Part shown: one piece after another, positions 1 to 6,600 of the stretch
How positions within the stretch are numbered: the stretch's first letter is position 1
How the letters are laid out: each line of letters opens with the position of its first letter
Source of the DNA: JBGPIT01 sp041485125
GTDB taxonomy: Bacteria > Desulfobacterota > Binatia > UTPRO1
DNA: 9,610 nt
Assembly (NCBI GenBank): GCA_041485125.1
Contig: JBGPIT010000184.1
Coordinates: 1-9,610 of the forward strand
Direction of reading: 5' to 3'
The notes under the pieces: model-generated
Database searches by the model: none
Told to the model about the DNA's origin: nothing
Seen by the model: only the letters and a program-made list of their open reading frames with translations
Made by a program: the position numbers and the translations under genes

Positions 1-3
1 CAG

Positions 4-30
4 CACCTATTGTCATACATTAGATAGGTG
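4..30 (+). promoter_or_regulatory. Inverted repeat over the toxin start codon, candidate operator
   Basis: CACCTAT (4-10) and ATAGGTG (24-30) are perfect reverse complements separated by 13 bp. The right arm contains the toxin's GTG start (28-30). The AT-rich spacer holds a smaller palindrome, TGT-CAT-ACA (11-19). Toxin-antitoxin operons are commonly repressed by the antitoxin or the complex binding a palindrome at the promoter or start, and the antitoxin here carries a ribbon-helix-helix DNA-binding fold, so this is a reasonable operator. The same pairing could also fold in the mRNA and mask the start codon. Only 27 bp upstream of the gene are visible, so promoter boxes cannot be assigned safely. 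Confidence 0.5.
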
Positions 31-294
31 CGCTTCGCCTGGGATCCGAGGAAAGCGGCGACCAATCTCAGGAAGCACGGTGTGTCGTTCGAGGAAGCAT
101 CCACGGCCTTCCAAGACGAGCTGGGCGCCTACTATCCCGACACGCTTCACGAGAGTCGCTTCATCGTGATCGGGTACTCGCGCCAGCCGCACCTCCCCTA
201 CATCGTGCATGCCGAGGTGAGGCGGGATGCCATCCGGATCATCAGCGCACGAAAGGCGACCAAGCATGAAAAAGCGCGCTACGAGAACGGCTGA
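28..294 (+). CDS. brnT: BrnT family type II toxin (putative ribonuclease)
   Basis: This 88-residue protein has the usual length and motifs of the BrnT (DUF497) toxins, small RelE-fold ribonucleases that block translation until bound by their antitoxin. Seen in sequence: the N-terminal block W5-D6-x-x-K9-x-x-x-N13-x-x-K16-H17-G18-V19 followed by F21-E22-E23-A24; a central strand around RFIVIGYS (44-51); and the C-terminal block IRIISARKAT (69-78) followed by E81 and Y85-E86. Both blocks are intact, so the toxin looks functional. The start is GTG at 28, which places the Trp-Asp motif at the usual distance from the N-terminus. The stop (292-294) lies inside the next gene, which starts at 266 in another frame, so the two are probably translationally coupled. 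An inverted repeat over the start codon suggests autoregulation. Family assignment is firm; nuclease activity is known for the family and inferred here. Confidence 0.93.
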   Translation: MRFAWDPRKAATNLRKHGVSFEEASTAFQDELGAYYPDTLHESRFIVIGYSRQPHLPYIVHAEVRRDAIRIISARKATKHEKARYENG

Positions 295-601
295 TCCCCT
301 CGACGGCACGGTCGACTTCGCGCGGTTCGGACCGATGCGGCGGAACGCGTTCGCCGGTGCGGACGAGCCTGGGGGACCCTCCCTCCTGGCGCTGTGGGAG
401 ATGCCGCAGCTCGAGGCCGGCGCGGTGTTGTTGCGACGCGGTCACCCGGGGAAGGGAAAGAAACGGACGACCGTCGTTCGATCGGTGCGGTTGCCGGAGG
501 TGCTCTGGAAGGAGCTCGCGCGCACCGCTCGATCCAAGCACCTCAATCTGCACCAGGCGATGCGCGCCGCGCTGCTCGGGTGGATCCGCCGGGCGAGTTG
601 A
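266..601 (+). CDS. Ribbon-helix-helix antitoxin partner of the BrnT toxin (not classical BrnA)
   Basis: This 111-residue protein overlaps the toxin gene by 29 nt, the usual layout of a co-translated toxin-antitoxin pair. The C-terminus reads as a ribbon-helix-helix domain: a basic strand TTVVRSVRLP (68-77), helix 1 about 78-92, and helix 2 about 94-109 with NLHQAMRAALLGWI. This fold dimerises and binds operator DNA through the strand. The N-terminal part (MRRNAFA 24-30, PSLLALWEMPQLE 38-50, basic RRGHPGKGKKR 57-67) probably wraps and neutralises the toxin. It lacks the BrnA hallmarks I would expect, such as an acidic DxDI/SDIPE-type segment and a WFK-x-x-G-x-G-Y-Q-T-R motif. The order is unusual too: in the classical brnTA operon the second gene is BrnA. 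The ATG at 266 has a GAAAGG ribosome-site candidate 10 nt upstream. An alternative ATG at 227 would add 13 residues and overlap the toxin gene more deeply. The antitoxin role is inferred from position and fold. Confidence 0.8.
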   Translation: MKKRATRTADPLDGTVDFARFGPMRRNAFAGADEPGGPSLLALWEMPQLEAGAVLLRRGHPGKGKKRTTVVRSVRLPEVLWKELARTARSKHLNLHQAMRAALLGWIRRAS

Positions 602-606
602 CCAGC
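602..606. other. Five-base gap between convergent genes
   Basis: The antitoxin stop (599-601, plus) and the stop of the minus-strand array (607-609) face each other across five bases. A short imperfect hairpin, GAGTT (595-599) with AGCTC (604-608), spans the gap but has no T-run and only five pairs, one of them G-T. I see no bidirectional terminator, so transcripts from either side probably run into the opposite gene. Confidence 0.6.
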
Positions 607-3402
607 TCACGTCGTCCTTGCGGCGGAAAGCTCCGCGAAATGCGCCAGCGCGGCGGCGAGGTCTTCGAGCTCGAACATCTCGATGTTCGTGAAGCGACCC
701 CGCGCCTGCACGAAGAGCTGCAGGTACTCGCTCTCGTAGGCGCCGCCGTCCGCCAGCGTGCCGTAGCGGCGCACCACGGTCATCACGCCGTGCCGGCCGT
801 ACGCTGGCCAATGCCAACCGGCCTCCGCCGTGGTCCCTGGCGCGAGACTCCACAGCGCTTCCGTGCTCGCGGCGTACGCGTCGGCGCCCTCGAGCCGACC
901 CATGCCGGTGCGGCGGTGGTCCACGACGAGGACATCGTCGGCCACCGTAGCGAGGTACGCGCCGAGGTCGTGGGCGTTGAACGCGTCCACCGTGCGCGCG
1001 AGCAACGCAACGTTCGGCGCCACGTCGGGCTCGATCGCCGCCCAGCGCGTCCACGCCTCGCGCTGCGCGGCGCGGGCGTCGTCGACCTCGAAGAGGATCA
1101 TCGCGGTGAACAGTCCCGCCTCGTCGATCTCGAACACGCCGAGGTATTCGATCTCGAAACGGCCGTCGGACGGACCGCCCGACCAGAGTATCCGCTCGAC
1201 GGCGACGCGCTCGCCTGCGGTGCCGACCAGCCGGCGCGCCGGACGAGCGCCTATCGCCACGCGTTCGCGCGCGGACGCGATCATCAGCTCACGATCCCCG
1301 CAGAGCAGCGCGAGGCGGCGCCGGTCGTCGAAGATCATCCGCGGTGCGCAGAGCCCTCGCATCGCGTCCCAGTCGCCCGCGTCGAACCCGGTATCGTACG
1401 CCGCCTGCCAGCGGTCCATCGCCGCCGCCGCCGCGTTCCGCTTGGCCATCGACGCCAACGGAGCATCCGGCGCGCTCGCATTGATCTCGTCGAAGCGGGT
1501 GTACGCCGCATCGAGACGATGTGGGTCGTAGAAATCGAGGCGCTCCATCCGACCGCGCGAGTCCAGCGCGGCCACGATGAGAAACGGGCTCTCGAAGGCA
1601 CCGCCGTCGCGCGTTCCCAGCCACACACAGTCGGCGATGAACCCGCGTCTCGTCGCGCGCAGGTGATCGGTGCGGAACCGGGCGTCGGGCGCGAGCGCGA
1701 ACATGGCCCGGAACGCCTCGAGGAACGCGGCTGGCCCCTGGAGTGTGCCCCAGCTCACCAATCGATGATCGTGGGCAACGAGCGTGGAAGCGTACCGAGC
1801 GGCCGCGGCGTCCCAATCGCGTCGCGCCAGCACGGGCCCAGTACCTTCGAGGTACGTCGCCGCCGTGCCGTACTCGGCGCCCTCGCCGGCCCGCCAGCGC
1901 GCGTCGAGCTCGGCCCAGGCGGCACCGAGGTCGTTCGGGTTGAAAGAGACGACGGCGAGATGGTCACCGCAGTCGTCGACCTCGATGATCAGGAGCCACT
2001 CCACTTCGCTCGGGCCGACATCGCCCGCCGCGCCACGCCAGAGCACGCGACCGAGCGCCAGCCGGTCGCCGCGCGTCGCCAGCACCTGGCGCGTCGGAGT
2101 TCCGGACGTCATCTCGACCATCGGACGGAACCCGGCGAGCCACTCCGCTGCATCGGACTCGAACTGCGCAAAGGAAGTACGATCGTAGACGCGGAACTCG
2201 GCGGCGAAGAGCGCAGCAAATCCCTCCCAGTCGCGAGCCCCGAGCGCCGCGGTGCCGCGGTCGAGCGCGCGCGTCGCAGCGTTCGCGAAGCGGTCCGCCG
2301 TCTCCGCGGGCGCCGCCAGCTCGGCGAAGCGGGCGCGCGCTTGATCGATCTGCTCGGGGTCGTAGAGGTCGCTCCGCTGCTGCCTGCCCAGCTCGTCCAC
2401 CTTGGTGACGACGACGAACGGGATCTCGTAGCGGGCACCGTCGCGCGAGCCCAGCCACGTGACTTGAAAAAGGCGGCCGTGGGGACCGAGCCGGACGTGA
2501 TCGAGGCGCACTACGGTGTCCGGCGCGAGCTCGACCAGCACGCGATCCTGCATCCACGCCTCGGCCCCGTGCGTCGTCCCGAGCACGGCGACGGCGCGGT
2601 GATCGTGCTCGACGAAGGTCGGCGGATAGAGCGCCGCGATCGCGTCCCAGTCGCGGCTGGCGAACGCGCGCTGGTACGAGCGCATGAAAAGCGTGTGCGG
2701 CGCGCCTTCCCCCGCCTCGAAGCGCGCGTCGAGCTCGGCGTACGCGGCGTCGAGGTCGTCGATGTCCCAGCGCACGTACGCGGCGATGCGGCCGCGCGCG
2801 TCCACCTCCGTCAGGATGAGGAACGCGATCTCGCTCGGCCCGACGTCGGCATCGCTGAACTCGTAGGTGGGGCGCGTGAGGGCCAACCGATCTCCGCGCG
2901 TTGCGAGCAGCTCGGACTCGGCGCGAATCGTGCGCCCGTCGGCGACCTCGCGCGTGAAGGCGATGTACTGATCCCGGTCGAGCTCGAGCTGCACGACGCG
3001 CCGCCGGTCGGAGCAGCGGAAGTCCCCCGCGAAGAGCTGCGCGAAGCGCTGCCAGTCGTGCGCGATCATGGCCGCGATCACCGGAGCTACCGTCGCCGTC
3101 GCCGCGTTGGCGAAGGGCGGTTCCGACGGTGGCGGTGCTGCCGCTTCGCCGGACCCCGCGACCAACGCGTCGTAGCGAGCCAGCGCCTCCGCCTCCTGCT
3201 CGGCCTCGAAGATCTCCCAGCGGCAGATCAGGCCGTCCGCGTCGTGGACGCGGAGCGAGCAGATCGGACGCTCCCAGGCGCCGCCGCTCGCACGGTCGCG
3301 GCCGCGGTTGGTCGTGCGGATGAGGCTCGCGTGCTCCGAGAGCGCCAACACGTCGTCGTACCGCCACGTGACGTCTTCCGAGAGATCGAGCAGCGCGCGC
3401 AC
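607..3402 (-). CDS. NTF2/SnoaL-like domain array, downstream part of a cyclase-ATPase gene split by a stop codon
   Basis: From the first usable start, a GTG at 3402, this frame encodes 931 residues, almost entirely NTF2/SnoaL-like domains of about 135 residues. Residues 1-81 are the second half of a domain whose first half lies upstream of the GTG. Complete domains follow at about 97-230, 231-362, 371-506, 507-639, 654-790 and 794-926. They alternate: odd members carry DRR or DR and a G-D-R-L-A-L type motif, even members carry DHR (HDHRAV, HDHRLV, VDHRRT). The C-terminus (FELEDLAAALAHFAEL) looks like a natural family end. The family pocket binds small molecules or has mild enzymatic use; no specific ligand can be named. 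The GTG is a poor start because it cuts a domain and its nearest GGGAGG lies 14 nt away. The frame is continuous with the large upstream gene across one TGA, so this is most likely the detached 3' part of that gene. Expression on its own is doubtful. Confidence 0.82.
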   Translation of the reverse strand: MRALLDLSEDVTWRYDDVLALSEHASLIRTTNRGRDRASGGAWERPICSLRVHDADGLICRWEIFEAEQEAEALARYDALVAGSGEAAAPPPSEPPFANAATATVAPVIAAMIAHDWQRFAQLFAGDFRCSDRRRVVQLELDRDQYIAFTREVADGRTIRAESELLATRGDRLALTRPTYEFSDADVGPSEIAFLILTEVDARGRIAAYVRWDIDDLDAAYAELDARFEAGEGAPHTLFMRSYQRAFASRDWDAIAALYPPTFVEHDHRAVAVLGTTHGAEAWMQDRVLVELAPDTVVRLDHVRLGPHGRLFQVTWLGSRDGARYEIPFVVVTKVDELGRQQRSDLYDPEQIDQARARFAELAAPAETADRFANAATRALDRGTAALGARDWEGFAALFAAEFRVYDRTSFAQFESDAAEWLAGFRPMVEMTSGTPTRQVLATRGDRLALGRVLWRGAAGDVGPSEVEWLLIIEVDDCGDHLAVVSFNPNDLGAAWAELDARWRAGEGAEYGTAATYLEGTGPVLARRDWDAAAARYASTLVAHDHRLVSWGTLQGPAAFLEAFRAMFALAPDARFRTDHLRATRRGFIADCVWLGTRDGGAFESPFLIVAALDSRGRMERLDFYDPHRLDAAYTRFDEINASAPDAPLASMAKRNAAAAAMDRWQAAYDTGFDAGDWDAMRGLCAPRMIFDDRRRLALLCGDRELMIASARERVAIGARPARRLVGTAGERVAVERILWSGGPSDGRFEIEYLGVFEIDEAGLFTAMILFEVDDARAAQREAWTRWAAIEPDVAPNVALLARTVDAFNAHDLGAYLATVADDVLVVDHRRTGMGRLEGADAYAASTEALWSLAPGTTAEAGWHWPAYGRHGVMTVVRRYGTLADGGAYESEYLQLFVQARGRFTNIEMFELEDLAAALAHFAELSAARTT

Positions 3403-3642
3403 CGCGGCGAGCGCCGCCTCCCGACCGCGTAGCTCGCCGAAGCCGACGGTTCGGTGGTCGACGGCGACGATCGTCGGCGCGAACGCGGCGCCGACGCTGT
3501 CGGGGTCGGCGGCGTGGCGAGGTGAGAACGTCGCGACGGTGCGGGCCGTGGCGGCGGGGCGGTCGCGCGCCGGCCCCTCGGGCAGGCGCGCGACGTAGCG
3601 CTCGTACAGGCATATGACGGCCTCGCCAAGGCGAGCGTGAGC
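3403..3642 (-). pseudogene. Open coding remnant between the in-frame TGA and the first usable start
   Basis: These 80 codons are open and in frame with both neighbouring minus-strand blocks. They encode recognisable array sequence: AHARLGEAVICLYERY, matching LYERY in the sister domains, then RLPEGP and AVDHRTVGFGELRG, matching the DHR motif of the even domains. No ATG, GTG or TTG occurs in this frame here; only CTG at 3609 and ATA at 3615 are near-starts. The stretch is therefore coding in origin but untranslated unless the TGA is read through or a non-standard start is used. Confidence 0.75.
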
Positions 3643-3648
3643 TCACGC
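3635..3648. repeat. Perfect 14-bp palindrome containing the in-frame TGA
   Basis: GCGTGAGCTCACGC reads the same on both strands. It can extend by three more pairs (CGA 3632-3634 with TCG 3650-3652) if the C at 3649 is bulged. The minus-strand TGA stop (3645-3643) lies within it. The matching place in sister units 1-3 reads GAG-ATC-TTC-GCC, GAG-ATT-TTC-GCG and GAG-GTC-TTC-GCC and shows no such palindrome. There is no T-run next to it, so it is not a typical intrinsic terminator. Confidence 0.8.
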
Positions 3649-6600
3649 CTCGTTCCGTTGGAGCCGACCTCGTGATTCGTCTTCCACGACCGCGATCCAC
3701 TCGCGCTCCGACTCGGCCACGTCGAAGCGTCCGCTGCTCGTTCGGCTCGTCGCCATCCACCGCCGGGTCAGGAGCAGCGCATCGCCGAGGGTCGCGAGGA
3801 TCTCGCTCCGCGACCGCGGATCTCCCGATCGCAGCACCCGGCGGAGCGACGCCATCACGCCCTCGCGCCCGTAGGTGACCTCGGTGAGATGATCGATCTC
3901 CTCGTAGGTCTCGGCGTGAAGCGCCGCGAGCGTGTCGACATCGCACGCCGCGAACGCAGCCTCGAAGCGCGCAAGCTGGGCGGTCGCAGCGTTCGGTCGC
4001 ACCCGTCGCCGCACCGGAGGTTTCGGCGCCGCGCCCACGATGAGCGCGTCGAAGCGCGCGAGCGCGTCCGCCTCGCGGTCGGGCTCGAACAGCTCGCACC
4101 GCGAGTAGAGCCCGTCGGCGCCGAACACGTTCAGCGCGAGGAACACGTTCTCGAAAGGCCCGCCGCTCGCGCGGTTGGTCCCGAAATAGGTGTGGCGCGT
4201 GACGTTCGCGTCGGGTGCGAAGGCGAGGAGGTCGTCGTCGCGACGGGAGAAGCCCGCGGCGAGGTCGGCCTGCCCGCGCCAGTGCTGCAACCACTCGTCC
4301 CGTCCCTGCGCCGACCAGGTCCCGAGGCTCCGGTGATCGATGCATACGAAAGACGGAGCAACGGCGCTCACGACGCGATCGACATCGAGCGGCCCCTCCC
4401 AGGCCGAGTGCGACGACGCGATCCCCGCGGCGCGTGTGCGCTCGGGGCCGTCCGGCAAGGATTCGGCGTACAGCGCGTAGAGACGCGCGGTCGCCTGGCA
4501 GAGGTGGTCGCTGGCGAAGACCTCGGAGGACGTGAGTCGCCCGGCCTCGTCGACCCCGTTCACGCCGATGCTCTCGATCTCGTACTCGCCGACGTCGAAC
4601 CGGCCCGCCGCCGTTCCGCTCGCGGTGACGACACGCCGGAGGAGGACGAGCGAGTCGCCGAGCGTCGCTAGCGGCTCGATCCGGAAGTCCAGGTCCGGCA
4701 CGCGCATCGTCCGCCGGCTCGACTCGAGCTGGCCCTCGCGGCCGTACTTCGTTCCCGTCGGGTGCTCGGTCGTGTCCAACGGCTCGCCGAGCAGCGCGTC
4801 GATCGCGCCGAGGTCGCGGCGCGCGAACGCGGCCTCGATGGCGGCGAAGGTCCTGGTCGCGGCGTTCGGGTGTACGCGGCGCCGGACGGGTTGCTGCGGC
4901 AGCGCGCCCGCGGTGAGCGCGTCGAAGCGCGCGAGCGCCTCGGCCTCGCGGTCGGGCTCGAAGATCTCGGTGCGCGTGATGAGACCGTCGGCACCAAAGG
5001 TGACGACCGAGATGACGACGTTCTCGAAAACGCCGCCGCTGGCGCGGCTGGTCCCGGACAAGATTTGCCGGAGGACGAGCGCGGCGGGGTAGAGAGCAAG
5101 AACATCGTCGTCGCGGAGCATCCAGCCCGCGGAGAGATCGGCCTGGCTGCGCCAGTGCGTCCGCCACTCCTCCCATCCCTGCGCCGACCAGGTCCCCAGA
5201 ACTCGGTGGTCGACACATTCGAAGGACGGAGCGTAGGTGCGCGCGATGCGATCGGCTTCGAGCGGTCCATCGAAGGCTGAGAGCGAGCGCGCGATTGCAC
5301 TGGCGCGGGTGCGCGCGAGGCCTTCCTGCAGGCTTTCGGCATAGCGCTCGTAGAGCCGGACGATGGCGGCGTGCAGGCGCTCGGCCGCGAAAATCTCGAC
5401 GTCGCGTAGCCGACCGCGCTCGTCGGTGCCGTAGATCGCGACGTCCACGATCTCGTAGGCGCCGACGTCGAAGCGCCCGCCGACCGCGCCGCTCGCCGAC
5501 ATCTCACGACGCGCGAGACCCCAGGACGCTCCGAGCGTGGCGAGCGGGACGAAGCGGAGGCGCGCGTCGGGCGATTGCATCAGCCGCCGCATGCCGGTGC
5601 GCATGCCCTCGACGCCGTACGTCGCGCCGGTCGGGTGGTCGATGCACTCGGCGTCCTCCGCGAAGAACGTCGCGAGGGCAGCAAAGTCACGGGCGGCGAC
5701 GATGCCCTCGAACTCGGCGCTGACGCGCGTGACCGCGTTCGGCCGCACGCGCCCGCGGGCGCGCGGCGCCGCCTCCGGCCCCCGCTGCGGCACGGAGGTG
5801 CCGGTGAGCGCGTCGAAGCGCGCGAGCGCCTCGGCCGTACGCTCGGGTTCGAAGGTTTCGTGTCGCGTCACCCGGCCGTCCGGGCCGAAGACCGAGAAGG
5901 TACACACGGTGCGCTCGAACGGACCGTCGCCCTCGCGCCAGACACCGGTGGCCGTGGTCTTGCGGACGAACCCATTCGGGTCGAGCGCCAGCACGTCGTC
6001 GACGTGAAAACGTATGCCGTCGGCGACCTCCTGGAACGACTGGACGAGCCTATGTTTCGACTCGTCGAGCGACAGCGTTCCGTATCCGACGCTGCGGTGG
6101 TCGACGTCCTCGTAGGTCGGCGCGTAGAGCTGCATCAGATCGGGCGCGTCCCCCGGTGTCAGCATGAAGGCGACGGCCCGTGACGTCACCGCGGCGCGCT
6201 CACGCTCCGGACCTTCGGGGAGCCCTTCGGCGTAACGCTCGTAGAGGCGCGCGATCGCGTCGCCGAGGTGGTCGGCGGCGAAGATCTCGATGAGGACACC
6301 GGCATCGATGACGACGATCTCTTCCCGGTCGTACTCGCCGACGTCGAAGCGTCCGCCCCGACTCCCGCCGGCGGCGATACGGCGCCGGAACAGCCCCAGG
6401 GATTCACCGAGCGTCGCGAGCGGCTCGTGCCGCAGCAGCGGGTCCTTCATGCGGAGCAGCCGCTGATACGACTCGATCGCGCCATCGCGACCGTACGTGG
6501 ATTCCGTCGGGTGATCGACGACCAGCACCGCGGTGTGGAGCACCTCTCCGAAGGCGGCCATGTCCTCCTTCGCAAAGGCGGTGTCGAACGCTGCGGCCGA

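Noticed and set aside
227..265. Longer antitoxin starting at ATG 227
   Set aside because: The added residues would overlap conserved toxin codons and show no antitoxin motif. ATG 266 has a suitable ribosome site. The longer form cannot be fully excluded.
394..3432. 1012-residue open frame on the plus strand, antisense to the NTF2-like array
   Set aside because: It is Arg/Ala/Glu-rich without recognisable domains and lies opposite clear repeated domains. Long antisense frames are expected where codons end mostly in G or C.
3643..3645. TGA as selenocysteine or as tryptophan under an altered code
   Set aside because: The toxin, the antitoxin and the array all end in TGA, which argues against reassignment. 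The sister residue is Phe rather than Cys or Sec, and the palindrome spans the codon rather than lying downstream as a bacterial selenocysteine element would.
3635..3648. Intrinsic terminator at the end of the upstream reading frame
   Set aside because: There is no loop, since the palindrome is continuous, and no T-run follows on either strand.
1964..5218. 1084-residue open frame on the minus strand in another frame, which crosses the TGA without interruption
   Set aside because: Its composition (very Arg/Ala/Pro-rich, no domain pattern) is that of a shifted frame. The repeat pattern stays in the main frame on both sides of the stop, so no frameshift is needed.
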